From VYFG01 sp022827325 (GTDB taxonomy: Bacteria; Pseudomonadota; Gammaproteobacteria; Arenicellales; Poriferihabitantaceae): a stretch of DNA of 64,000 nucleotides. Positions 1-7,718 of this stretch are shown piece after piece. The stretch is from assembly GCA_022827325.1 (NCBI GenBank), contig JAJDTE010000067.1, positions 1 through 64,000 of the forward strand, written 5' to 3'. Below the pieces are notes generated by a model. It did not search any database, was not told the origin of the DNA, and saw only the letters and a program-made list of their open reading frames with translations. Within the stretch, counting starts at the first letter, position 1; the number at the start of each line of letters is the position of its first letter. A program made the translations under genes and the position numbers.

Positions 1-423
1 GGCATGGTGATCCGGCCGGAGTTCATCGCCCTGTGGCTGGCGCTGTCACTCTACACGGCGGCGTTCATCGGCGAGATCGTCCGCGCCGGCATCACGGCGG
101 TGAACTGGGGGCAGACAGAGGCGGCCTTTGCCCTCGGCATCAGTCGCAACCGCACCCTGAACCTGGTGGTGATACCCCAGGCCCTGCGGATCATCGTGCC
201 GCCGCTCACCAGCCAGTATCTCAATCTCACCAAGAACTCCTCCCTGGCCATCGCCATCGGCTACATGGATATCGTCGCCACCATCGGCGGGATCTCCCTG
301 AACCAGACCGGGCGGGAGATGGAGTGCATGACCATCGTGCTGATGCTGTACCTGACTTTTTCCCTGCTGATCTCGGCGTTCATGAACTGGTACAACCAGC
401 GCATCAAGCTGGTGGAGCGGTAG
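1..423 (+). CDS. aapQ: amino acid ABC transporter permease, AapQ-like, 3' part only
   Basis: The first 140 codons read in frame from the window edge to a TAG stop, so the gene begins upstream of the window; the ATG at position 4 is probably internal. The protein is the C-terminal end of a membrane permease with the cytoplasmic EAA loop (GQTEAAFALG...VVIPQALRIIVPP, about residues 38-66 of the visible part), which docks on the ATPase, followed by two membrane segments. The His/Glu/Gln family of amino acid permeases carries this loop. An AGGAGG ribosome site for the next permease overlaps the stop, so it is translated in a row with the next two genes. It would act in the inner membrane as one half of the channel for general L-amino acid import. 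The binding protein (AapJ) is not in view and may lie upstream. Confidence 0.88.
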   Translation, partial: GMVIRPEFIALWLALSLYTAAFIGEIVRAGITAVNWGQTEAAFALGISRNRTLNLVVIPQALRIIVPPLTSQYLNLTKNSSLAIAIGYMDIVATIGGISLNQTGREMECMTIVLMLYLTFSLLISAFMNWYNQRIKLVER

Positions 424-432
424 GAGGCGGAC

Positions 433-1560
433 ATGAACGGAAACATCGAGAACTACAAACCCGGGGAACACCCGGACCTGCCGCCACCGAAGAACCTGGT
501 GGGACCCGTGGCATGGGTCCGGGACAACCTGCTGTCCTCGCCGACCAACGTCATCCTGACCATTCTGTCCGTCTGGCTCCTGATCGAGGTGATTCCCCCG
601 GTGGTGGAGTGGGCGTTCCTGGACGCCATCTACACGGGCGAGGACCGCAACGAATGCCGGGCCAGGGGCGACGGCGCCTGCTGGGCCTTCATCAGCGAAC
701 GCTTCTTGCTGTTCACCTACGGGTTCTATCCGGAGCCGGAACGCTGGCGGGTCAACCTGTCCTTCATCCTGCTCATCATCGCGGTGATACCGGTACTGTA
801 CGACCGGGTGCCGCTGCGCAAGCCCGGCCTGTACTTCACCGCGCTGTTTCCGTTCATCGCCGCCTACCTGCTGGTCGGTGGCGAATTCCTGGGCTGGAAC
901 CTGCCGCATGTCCCGACGGAGAAGTTCGGCGGCTTCATGCTGACCCTGGTGGTGGGGATCACCGGGATCGCGTTCTCCCTGCCCCTCGGCATCCTGCTGG
1001 CCCTGGGCCGCCAGTCCAGGCTGACGATCATCCGGGTGTTCTGCGTCTCGTTCATCGAGTTCATCCGAGGCGTGCCGCTCATCACCCTGCTCTTCGTGGC
1101 CTCCACCATGCTGAGCTACTTCCTGCCCCCGGGCACCAATTTCGACCTGCTCCTCAGGGTCCTGATCATGGTGACCCTGTTTGCCTCCGGCTACATGGCG
1201 GAGGTCATCCGGGGCGGGCTCCAGGCCATCCCCAAGGGCCAGACGGAGGCGGCCGACTCCATGGGGCTCAAGTACTGGCAGTCCATGCGGCTGATCGTGC
1301 TGCCCCAGGCCCTCAAGGTCTCCATTCCCGGGATCGTGAACACGTTCATCGGCCTGTATAAGGACACCACGCTGGTGATTGTCATCGGCCTGCTGGACCC
1401 CCTCGGGATCGGGCGGGCCTCGCTTTCCGACACGAAATGGACCGGCCTTTCCAACGAGGTCTATCTGTTCGTCGCCATCTTCTTCTTCATTTCCTGCTTC
1501 GCCATGTCCCGGTATTCCCTGTACCTGGAACGGAAGCTGGAAACCGGGCACAAGCGCTAA
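433..1560 (+). CDS. aapM: amino acid ABC transporter permease, AapM-like
   Basis: A 375-residue integral membrane protein, second permease half of the Aap-type importer. It has the long N-terminal extension with two early membrane spans and a periplasmic loop containing the pattern RNECRARGDGACWA, which is typical of AapM rather than of small GlnP-type permeases. The EAA loop GQTEAADSMG...IVLPQALKVSIPG lies near residues 270-298 and contacts the ATPase. The ATG sits 9 bases after the stop of the upstream permease with AGGAGG just before it; the ATPase gene follows after 12 bases. The three genes form one operon. Substrate is inferred only from family: polar or general L-amino acids. Confidence 0.9.
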   Translation: MNGNIENYKPGEHPDLPPPKNLVGPVAWVRDNLLSSPTNVILTILSVWLLIEVIPPVVEWAFLDAIYTGEDRNECRARGDGACWAFISERFLLFTYGFYPEPERWRVNLSFILLIIAVIPVLYDRVPLRKPGLYFTALFPFIAAYLLVGGEFLGWNLPHVPTEKFGGFMLTLVVGITGIAFSLPLGILLALGRQSRLTIIRVFCVSFIEFIRGVPLITLLFVASTMLSYFLPPGTNFDLLLRVLIMVTLFASGYMAEVIRGGLQAIPKGQTEAADSMGLKYWQSMRLIVLPQALKVSIPGIVNTFIGLYKDTTLVIVIGLLDPLGIGRASLSDTKWTGLSNEVYLFVAIFFFISCFAMSRYSLYLERKLETGHKR

Positions 1561-1572
1561 GAGGGAAACCGC

Positions 1573-2346
1573 ATGAATACCGAAACCCAGATCAGCAGCA
1601 ACGCGTCACCCGAAATGGCCATAGAGATCACCAACATGCACAAGTGGTATGGCCAGTTCCATGTGCTGAAGAACATCAACCTGAAGGTGGCCCAGGGCGA
1701 ACGGATCGTCATCTGCGGCCCGTCCGGTTCCGGTAAATCCACCGTGATCCGCTGCATCAACCGGCTGGAGGAGCACCAGGAAGGAAGCATCGTGGTGGAC
1801 GGCGTGGAGCTGACCAACGACCTCAAGAACATCGAGACCATCCGCCGCGAGGTCGGGATGGTGTTCCAGCACTTCAACCTGTTCCCTCACCTGACGGTGA
1901 TGGAGAACTGCGTGCTCGCACCGATCTGGGTGCGCAAGATGCCGCGCAGGGAGGCCGAGGAGATTGCCATGAAATTCCTCGAGCGGGTCAAGATACCGGA
2001 GCAGGCGCACAAGTTTCCCGGACAGCTCTCCGGCGGTCAGCAGCAGCGCGTCGCCATCGCCCGCAGCCTTTGCATGAGTCCCCGCATCATGCTGTTCGAC
2101 GAGCCGACCTCGGCACTGGACCCGGAAATGATCAAGGAGGTGCTGGAAGTCATGATCGAACTTGCCGTCGAAGGCATGACCATGCTCTGCGTCACCCACG
2201 AGATGGGGTTCGCCAAGACCGTGGCGGACCGCGTGATCTTCATGGACGAAGGCGAGATCATCGAGGAGAACAACCCCGCCGACTTCTTCGACAATCCGAA
2301 GCACGACCGCACCAAGCTGTTCCTCAGCCAGATCCTGGATCACTGA
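1573..2346 (+). CDS. aapP: amino acid ABC transporter ATP-binding protein, AapP/GlnQ-like
   Basis: A 257-residue ABC ATPase that powers the importer formed with the two upstream permeases. Visible motifs are Walker A GPSGSGKST (49-57), Q-loop glutamine near 99, signature LSGGQQQR (152-159), Walker B IMLFDEP (172-178), D-loop SALD and the switch histidine in CVTHEMGFA. The length and the polar amino acid family pattern (MVFQHFNLFPHLTVMEN) fit GlnQ/AapP. Start ATG is preceded by GAGGGAAA. It is the last gene of the operon; a GC-rich hairpin follows 10 bases after the stop. Confidence 0.93.
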   Translation: MNTETQISSNASPEMAIEITNMHKWYGQFHVLKNINLKVAQGERIVICGPSGSGKSTVIRCINRLEEHQEGSIVVDGVELTNDLKNIETIRREVGMVFQHFNLFPHLTVMENCVLAPIWVRKMPRREAEEIAMKFLERVKIPEQAHKFPGQLSGGQQQRVAIARSLCMSPRIMLFDEPTSALDPEMIKEVLEVMIELAVEGMTMLCVTHEMGFAKTVADRVIFMDEGEIIEENNPADFFDNPKHDRTKLFLSQILDH

Positions 2347-2356
2347 ACACCCGCAA

Positions 2357-2379
2357 GGCCGGCATGGAATGGGCCGGCC
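2357..2379 (+). terminator. possible hairpin at the end of the aap operon
   Basis: A 7-base-pair GC stem (GGCCGGC ... GCCGGCC) with a 9-base loop lies 10 bases after the aapP stop. No T-tract follows, so it may be a pause or RNA-stability hairpin rather than a full intrinsic terminator. The next gene is on the opposite strand, so it ends within 45 bases of it. Confidence 0.35.
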
Positions 2380-2422
2380 CGGGATCCGTACATCCCCCTT
2401 CCGTGGGCCGTGCAGGCGGGAG

Positions 2423-3061
2423 CTACCCCAGCGTCGCACTCCCGTGGTATTTCCACATCAGCAGCGCCACGGCACTGCGGTGGGGGGACCAGCGCTCCGC
2501 GATGGCGGCGGATTCCCTGCCGGTGGGCCGGTCCGGAAGGCCGAGGTGGCGCTGGAGCGCCAATTGCAGCCCCAGGTCATCCTCCGGGAACACGTCCCGG
2601 TGACCGAGGGCGAACATGGCGTAGATCTGGCATGACCAGCGGCCGAACCCCCGAACCCTGATCAGCTCCCCGACCACCTCCCGCGTGTCCATCCGGTGCA
2701 GTGCGGACAGGTCCAGGTCGCCGCGCCGGATCATGTCCGCCAGGCCCAGCGCGTAGCCGATCTTCTGCCGCGACAGGCCGCATGCACGAAGCCCCGCCTC
2801 GCCGCGATTGAGAATCTTCCGCCAGGTGACCGTCCCCCGGCAGGACTTCTCCAGCCTTCGCCGGACAGCGGCGGCGGACCGCGTTGAAACCTGCTGCGAG
2901 ATGATGATCTGCATCAGGGTGCAGAAACCCGGTTCATGGATACGGGGCTCCGGGTAGCCGATGCGCGCCACCAGGGCGCCGATTTCCGGATCGAGTGATC
3001 CCGCCCGGCGAAGCTGGTCGCGCAACCGGCGTCTGTGGCGATTGTCCGGGGAGGGTTGCAA
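2423..3061 (-). CDS. DNA-3-methyladenine glycosylase II, HhH-GPD family
   Basis: A 212-residue base-excision repair enzyme that removes alkylated bases such as 3-methyladenine. Seen in the sequence: an all-helical HhH-GPD fold with the helix-hairpin-helix LIRVRGFGRWSCQIY (133-147) and the acidic pair DVFPEDDLGLQ, in which D162 aligns with the catalytic aspartate of AlkA. There is no C-terminal Cys4 iron-sulfur motif, which separates it from EndoIII/MutY. It lacks the N-terminal Ada-like or AlkA mixed domain, so it is the short stand-alone form seen in many bacteria. It is a single gene between the aap operon (convergent) and an acetyltransferase (divergent, 68 bases apart). Confidence 0.85.
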   Translation of the reverse strand: MQPSPDNRHRRRLRDQLRRAGSLDPEIGALVARIGYPEPRIHEPGFCTLMQIIISQQVSTRSAAAVRRRLEKSCRGTVTWRKILNRGEAGLRACGLSRQKIGYALGLADMIRRGDLDLSALHRMDTREVVGELIRVRGFGRWSCQIYAMFALGHRDVFPEDDLGLQLALQRHLGLPDRPTGRESAAIAERWSPHRSAVALLMWKYHGSATLG

Positions 3062-3129
3062 GCCGGGAAGCCGTGGGGAAGTCGGGGGAAGTCGGGGGGT
3101 TTCGCCATGGCCGAAGGCGTGAGAATATC

Positions 3130-3633
3130 ATGGATGTTTACCATCGAACCGCGACCCGGATGCCCGGACTAGACATCATCATCCGTCCCGGCGGACTGGA
3201 ACAGGCAGCGGTGCAATCCCTGCTGCGGGAACATCTCGAGCGGATGGCCGCCATCTCGCCACCGGAAAGCTGCCATGCCCTGGACGCTGCGGGACTGGAC
3301 CATCCCAGCGTATCGTTCTGGAGTGCCTGGGAAGGCGATGCGCTGGCCGGATGCGGCGCACTCAAGGAACTGGATGCCAGGCACGGCGAGATCAAGTCCA
3401 TGCGTACCGCCGACGCGTACCTTCGCCGCGGCGTGGCGGCACGAATCCTCGAAACCATACTCGCCACCGCCGGCGGGCGCGGATATGAGCGCCTCAGCCT
3501 GGAAACCGGCTCCATGGAGGGATTCGCCCCGGCGCGGACACTCTACGCAAGGTACGGATTCGAATACTGCCCGCCGTTCGGCGGATATGTATCCGACCCC
3601 AACAGCCTCTACATGACCCTGAAGCTTGCATGA
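3130..3633 (+). CDS. GNAT family N-acetyltransferase
   Basis: A 167-residue acetyl-CoA-dependent acetyltransferase of unknown substrate. The acetyl-CoA binding stretch is YLRRGVAARILETILATAGG, with the expected Arg/Gly pyrophosphate loop, followed by a strand and the common C-terminal pattern GFAPARTLYARYGFEYCPPFG, which resembles the YsnE/PhnO-type branch. Two starts are possible: ATG 3130 or ATG 3160; the first is used here because the reading frame has no conserved sequence further upstream and the second would trim ten residues only. It diverges from the glycosylase gene and ends about 90 bases before the two-component operon. Confidence 0.8.
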   Translation: MDVYHRTATRMPGLDIIIRPGGLEQAAVQSLLREHLERMAAISPPESCHALDAAGLDHPSVSFWSAWEGDALAGCGALKELDARHGEIKSMRTADAYLRRGVAARILETILATAGGRGYERLSLETGSMEGFAPARTLYARYGFEYCPPFGGYVSDPNSLYMTLKLA

Positions 3634-3662
3634 CCCGCCATGTTCCCGCGGCGCTCCTCGCT

Positions 3663-3689
3663 TTGGCAATCGCGGTTTTGCATTAGAAT
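3663..3689 (+). promoter_or_regulatory. candidate sigma-70 promoter for the two-component operon
   Basis: TTGGCA (3663-3668), a 15-base spacer and TAGAAT (3684-3689) match the housekeeping consensus at 5 of 6 positions each. The spacer is shorter than the ideal 17. It lies 37 bases before the response regulator ATG, in the only intergenic space upstream of that operon. Confidence 0.45.
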
Positions 3690-3726
3690 ACCCGGCAGGT
3701 AAACACGATTCGCCAGTACGCGCCGC

Positions 3727-4407
3727 ATGCAACTGCTCATCGTAGAAGACGACACGGCCACCGCGGCCTACATCCAGAAGGGGCTTTCCGAGGCGGGCCA
3801 CAACGCCGACATCTCGACCACGGGGGACGAGGGCCTTGCCATGGCCACCCAGGGCAACTACGACGCCCTGATCATTGACCGCATGCTGCCGAACCTCGAC
3901 GGGCTGTCGCTGATCTCGTCGCTCCGGGACCGGGGGCTGAAGACGCCCGCGCTGATCCTGAGCACCCTCGGCGAAGTCAGTGACCGCGTGGAAGGGCTGA
4001 AAATGGGCGGAGACGACTACCTGACCAAGCCCTTCGCGTTTTCGGAGTTGCTGGCACGGCTGGAGGCGCTGGCACGCCGCAACACCGCCGAGGCCCAGGA
4101 AACCACGCTGGTGGTCGGTGAACTGCGCATGGACCTGCTTGGACGTGAAGTCTGGCGGGACGGAACCCCCATCGACCTGCAGCCACGGGAATTCCGGCTG
4201 CTCGAATTCCTCATGCGGCACAGCAACCAGGTGGTGACCCGGACCATGCTGCTGGAAAACGTCTGGGACTACAACTTCGATCCCCAGACCAACGTCATTG
4301 ACGTGCATATCAGCCGCCTGCGCGGCAAGATCGACAAGAATTTCGATACCCAGATGCTGAACACCGTGCGCGGTGCCGGCTACATCCTGCGTGAAAGTCA
4401 AGCGTAA
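3727..4407 (+). CDS. response regulator, OmpR/PhoB family
   Basis: A 226-residue DNA-binding response regulator. The receiver domain (1-115) has the acidic pocket E7-D8-D9, phospho-acceptor D51 (ALIIDRMLP), switch serine in LILSTLG and lysine in YLTKPFA. A winged-helix trans_reg_C domain fills residues 130-224, with the typical DVHISRLRGKIDK recognition region and the terminal RGAGYIL. It is phosphorylated by the kinase encoded next, whose gene overlaps its end. Regulon unknown; the STLGEVSDRVEGLKMGG pattern is shared with QseB/CopR/CzcR-like regulators, many of which respond to metals or envelope stress. Confidence 0.92.
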   Translation: MQLLIVEDDTATAAYIQKGLSEAGHNADISTTGDEGLAMATQGNYDALIIDRMLPNLDGLSLISSLRDRGLKTPALILSTLGEVSDRVEGLKMGGDDYLTKPFAFSELLARLEALARRNTAEAQETTLVVGELRMDLLGREVWRDGTPIDLQPREFRLLEFLMRHSNQVVTRTMLLENVWDYNFDPQTNVIDVHISRLRGKIDKNFDTQMLNTVRGAGYILRESQA

Positions 4408-5812
4408 ACTGTTCCACAGCTATACGTTCCGCCTGGCGCTGCTGTACGCGCTGATTTTCAGCAGTTCCACACTGATCCTGTTCTATTTCTTCTACCTGTT
4501 CACCGCCTCCTACATGACGCAGCAGATGGACAACACCATCGAAGCGGAAATCCAGGGGCTGGCGGAACGCTATGACCGGGACGGCCTGGAGGGTCTCACC
4601 CGCCTCATCGCCGAACGGGTCAACCGCTCCCAGGGTACCGGAAACTCCCTCTACCTGCTGACCACCTACACCCTGGAACCCCTGGTGGGCAACCTCGACC
4701 GCTGGCCGCTCGAGGCTTCCATCGACAATGAAAAGTGGCTGGAGTTTTCCCTGGAAGTCAACGAGCAGACCAACGAAACCCACCTCGCCAGGGCGCGGAT
4801 ATTCCGCCTTCCCGGCCGCTACGGCCTGCTGGTGGGGCGGGACATCCACCAGCTCACCCAGGCAAAGCTGCGGATCGTCCAGGCACTGACCTGGGGGCTC
4901 GCCATCATGGTGCTGCTGGCCTTCGTCGGCGGGCTGGTCCTCAGCCGGCGCACGGTACGGAACATCGAACGCATCAACCAGACCGCTCGCAGCATCATGT
5001 CGGGAAACCTCTCCCGGCGGGTTGAGATCACCAACCGGAACGATGATTTCGACCAGCTCGCGGCCAACCTGAACCAGATGCTGGACCGTATCCAGACACT
5101 GATGGAGGATATCCGGCGGGTGTCGGACAATATTGCGCACGACCTGCGTACCCCGCTCACCCGGCTGAGGCAGCACATGGAGGAGGCGCGCCGGCAGGTG
5201 GACTCCGAATCCATCTCCGCAATCAGTCTGGAAAGCGCCATCCGGGAAGCGGATTCCCTGCTGACCACGTTCAACGCCCTGCTCAGGATCGCCAGGATAG
5301 AGGCCGGCCAGGTGACCACGGATTTCGCCGTCCTTGATTACCGCACCCTGGTGGAGGACGTGGTGGAGTTCTACGAACCGCTGGCCGAGGAGAAGAAACA
5401 GTTCCTCACGGTGGACGCGGGCAACACCATCAAGACGATGGGAGACCGGGACCTCCTGTTCCAGGCCCTCGCCAACGTGATCGAAAACGCCATCAAGTAC
5501 ACCCAGGAAAGCGGTCACATTTCCGTGATCCTGTCCCAGCTGGACAACGATGCCGTGATCACCATCGCCGACAATGGCCCCGGAATCCCCGCGGAGGAGC
5601 GCGAGCGGGTGTTCCGCCGCTTCTACCGTCTTGACCGCAGCCGCTCCACGACGGGCAACGGTCTCGGACTCAGCATGGTCGCCGCCGTGGTGACCATGCA
5701 CCAGGGCCAGATCCGGCTGATGGACAACGATCCGGGACTGAAGACCGTCATGCAGTTCCCGCTTCTCGGCGGCGTCGGCAGCGTCGATCCGCCGCTGGCG
5801 GAGGCCGCCTGA
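4391..5812 (+). CDS. sensor histidine kinase with HAMP domain
   Basis: A membrane sensor kinase of 473 residues from GTG 4391 (a GTG at 4373 is an alternative). Order: N-terminal membrane span (LALLYALIFSSSTLILFYFF), periplasmic sensor of about 120 residues, second span (TWGLAIMVLLAFVGGLVL), HAMP, HisKA with the phospho-acceptor motif SDNIAHDLRTPLTRL, and HATPase_c with the N-box NVIENAIKYT, G1 ADNGPGIP, F-box FRRFYRLDRSRS and G2 GNGLGLSMV. The start overlaps the response regulator by 17 bases, so the two are translationally coupled. The ligand is unknown. The kinase belongs to the CzcS/PhoQ-like branch by overall pattern (inference). Confidence 0.92.
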   Translation: MKVKRKLFHSYTFRLALLYALIFSSSTLILFYFFYLFTASYMTQQMDNTIEAEIQGLAERYDRDGLEGLTRLIAERVNRSQGTGNSLYLLTTYTLEPLVGNLDRWPLEASIDNEKWLEFSLEVNEQTNETHLARARIFRLPGRYGLLVGRDIHQLTQAKLRIVQALTWGLAIMVLLAFVGGLVLSRRTVRNIERINQTARSIMSGNLSRRVEITNRNDDFDQLAANLNQMLDRIQTLMEDIRRVSDNIAHDLRTPLTRLRQHMEEARRQVDSESISAISLESAIREADSLLTTFNALLRIARIEAGQVTTDFAVLDYRTLVEDVVEFYEPLAEEKKQFLTVDAGNTIKTMGDRDLLFQALANVIENAIKYTQESGHISVILSQLDNDAVITIADNGPGIPAEERERVFRRFYRLDRSRSTTGNGLGLSMVAAVVTMHQGQIRLMDNDPGLKTVMQFPLLGGVGSVDPPLAEAA

Positions 5813-5840
5813 CCATACGGCATCACAACGACCAGGGCCA

Positions 5841-6878
5841 ATGAAGATTCCGGAATCCGTAACCTCCACCAACAGGATCATCGTGGGCTGCGCCGCCATC
5901 GTGGTGGTGATCGCCGGCATGCGCACCGCCAGCGGCATCCTCGCGCCGCTGCTGATGGCGGCGTTCATCTCCATCATCTGCTCGGCGCCGCTGTTCTGGC
6001 TCAAGCGCCGCGGCCTCACCAATTCCGTGGCGCTCGTCCTGATTGTGGCGGTTCTCGGACTGGCCGGAGCGGCCGTGGTGGGGCTGATTGCCGGCTCCCT
6101 GGACGAGTTCAGCAACACCATCCCGCGCTACCGGGATAATCTCGGTGAGCTCTACAACGACCTGAATTCGCTGCTGGGGCAATGGGGATACGTGATCCCG
6201 CTCGAAGGCGTCTACGAGCAGCTGGATCCCAATGCCCTGATCCGGTTCCTCAACTACATGCTGAACGGGCTCAGCGGGATCATCGGCGACGGGCTCATTG
6301 TTTTCCTGGCGGTGCTGTTCATCCTGGCAGAGGTGTCGACGCTGCCGGAAAAACTGCGCAGCACCCTGAAGAAGCCCGACGAGTCCATGGCCCACTTCCA
6401 GACCTTCATCAGCAAGGTCATCCATTATCTCGGCCTCAAGGCCGCCACCAGCCTGCTCACCGCGGTCTGCGTGTCGGTGATCCTGTGGTTTCTGGAGATC
6501 GACTACGTGTTCCTGTGGGCGGTGCTGGCCTTCTTTCTCAACTTCATTCCCTATATCGGCTCCATTCTCGCCGGGTTGCCCGCCGTGGTCCTGGGGCTGA
6601 TCGATCATGGCCCCCTGGTGGCACTGTGGACCACCCTCGGCTATGTGGCCGTCAACATCATTGTCGGCAACGTCATCGAGACCCGGTGGATGGGCGAGGG
6701 CCTGAACCTGTCCTCGTTCGTGGTGTTCGTCTCCCTGATTTTCTGGGGCTGGGTGCTGGGGCCCACCGGCATGTTCCTGTCCATCCCCCTGACCATGTCC
6801 ATCACCATCGCCCTCGAAAGCAATCCGGAGACGCGCCCGATCGCCCGCCTGATGCGGAACACCCCCCGGGAGCCCTGA
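5841..6878 (+). CDS. AI-2E family transporter (PerM/YdiK/TqsA type)
   Basis: A 345-residue polytopic inner-membrane protein of the AI-2E exporter family (old UPF0118). It has about seven membrane segments; the family-typical central stretch YVFLWAVLAFFLNFIPYIGS and the C-terminal PTGMFLSIPLTMSITIALES are present. Family members have been linked to autoinducer-2 export, Na+/H+ antiport or unspecific export; the substrate here cannot be told. It begins 28 bases after the histidine kinase stop, so co-transcription with the two-component system is likely and the pair may control it. Confidence 0.87.
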   Translation: MKIPESVTSTNRIIVGCAAIVVVIAGMRTASGILAPLLMAAFISIICSAPLFWLKRRGLTNSVALVLIVAVLGLAGAAVVGLIAGSLDEFSNTIPRYRDNLGELYNDLNSLLGQWGYVIPLEGVYEQLDPNALIRFLNYMLNGLSGIIGDGLIVFLAVLFILAEVSTLPEKLRSTLKKPDESMAHFQTFISKVIHYLGLKAATSLLTAVCVSVILWFLEIDYVFLWAVLAFFLNFIPYIGSILAGLPAVVLGLIDHGPLVALWTTLGYVAVNIIVGNVIETRWMGEGLNLSSFVVFVSLIFWGWVLGPTGMFLSIPLTMSITIALESNPETRPIARLMRNTPREP

Positions 6879-6902
6879 ACGCGGCCATCGGGCCGCCGGA
6901 GA

Positions 6903-7544
6903 TCACTCCAGGCGGATGAGGGCGCCGGCGGGCTGCTCCGTGGAATCCCCGCTGCCGCCGGGCCGGGTCAGGGCCTCGGCCGGCTCGCCGTTCCGTTCGC
7001 GGTCGCCGGCCCAGTCGCCCGGGGCGAACCACCGGGAGGCGATCCGGTCGATGGGAACCAGATCGGAAATCCGGTCGAAGCCAAACCGCGGCAACAGGGC
7101 CAATCCTCCCGCCACGAGCCCGCCGAGCACCAGGAGGACCAGCACCCGGCGAAGGGCGGAACTGCCGGATTTCCTTCTCCAGGCACGGGGACGGGGACGG
7201 GGGCGGGGACGGAACCTGATCCTGCGTCCGGTCGTCTCCCTGCCGGAGCCGATTCCGGCGATCAGGGCGGGTTCAGGTTCCAGTTCGACCCTGCCGACCA
7301 GGTCGTCCTCATCCAGTTGCAGCAGCCTGGCATAGGACCTCATGTAGCCCTTGACGAACGTGGGACCAGCCAGCCTTGAATAGTCTCCGGCTTCCAGATC
7401 CTTGATCACATCCGCGCCCAGCTTGAGACTTACGGCCACTTCCTCCACCGTGAGGCCCATTTCCATCCTGCACTCCCCAAGCAGTTCTCCCGGGGAAACC
7501 GGCGGCCGGGGTGTCGCTTCTGTCAACCCGGATTCATTCATCAA
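6903..7544 (-). CDS. short RodZ-like helix-turn-helix membrane protein
   Basis: A 213-residue bitopic protein. Residues 18-83 form the RodZ-type HTH_25 domain (LLGECRMEMGLTVEEVAVSL, DVIKDLEAGDYSRL, FVKGYMRSYARLL), which in RodZ binds MreB and links it to cell shape. A very basic Arg/Pro stretch (111-124) and one membrane span (133-151) follow. Only about 60 low-complexity periplasmic residues come after, so the beta-rich DUF4115 domain of E. coli RodZ (337 residues) is missing. It sits downstream of pnp on the same strand, 174 bases away, rather than beside ispG as rodZ usually is in gammaproteobacteria. A role in cell shape is possible but not shown. Confidence 0.75.
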   Translation of the reverse strand: MMNESGLTEATPRPPVSPGELLGECRMEMGLTVEEVAVSLKLGADVIKDLEAGDYSRLAGPTFVKGYMRSYARLLQLDEDDLVGRVELEPEPALIAGIGSGRETTGRRIRFRPRPRPRPRAWRRKSGSSALRRVLVLLVLGGLVAGGLALLPRFGFDRISDLVPIDRIASRWFAPGDWAGDRERNGEPAEALTRPGGSGDSTEQPAGALIRLE

Positions 7545-7718
7545 ATCGCCTTGCTCGGCCTGCTCATTGCCTCCGCCCGACGGGGCATGGTCAAACGGCG
7601 AAGCCCGGTGCAGCAGCCGCCACGGGACCGGTTCTGCGTTTGTTCCCCCGCGGCCGGATCCGGCACCTGGCTGCCGACTTCAAAACGAACCGGACATTCT
7701 GATCTTCCCGGTGGGCGG

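Noticed and set aside
46..1551. 501-codon open frame antisense to the aap permeases
   Set aside because: GC-rich shadow frame; His/Gln/Asp-rich composition without domains, while the opposite strand encodes clear permeases.
4310..6121. 603-codon open frame antisense to the histidine kinase and exporter
   Set aside because: Overlaps three well-supported genes and shows no recognisable domain.
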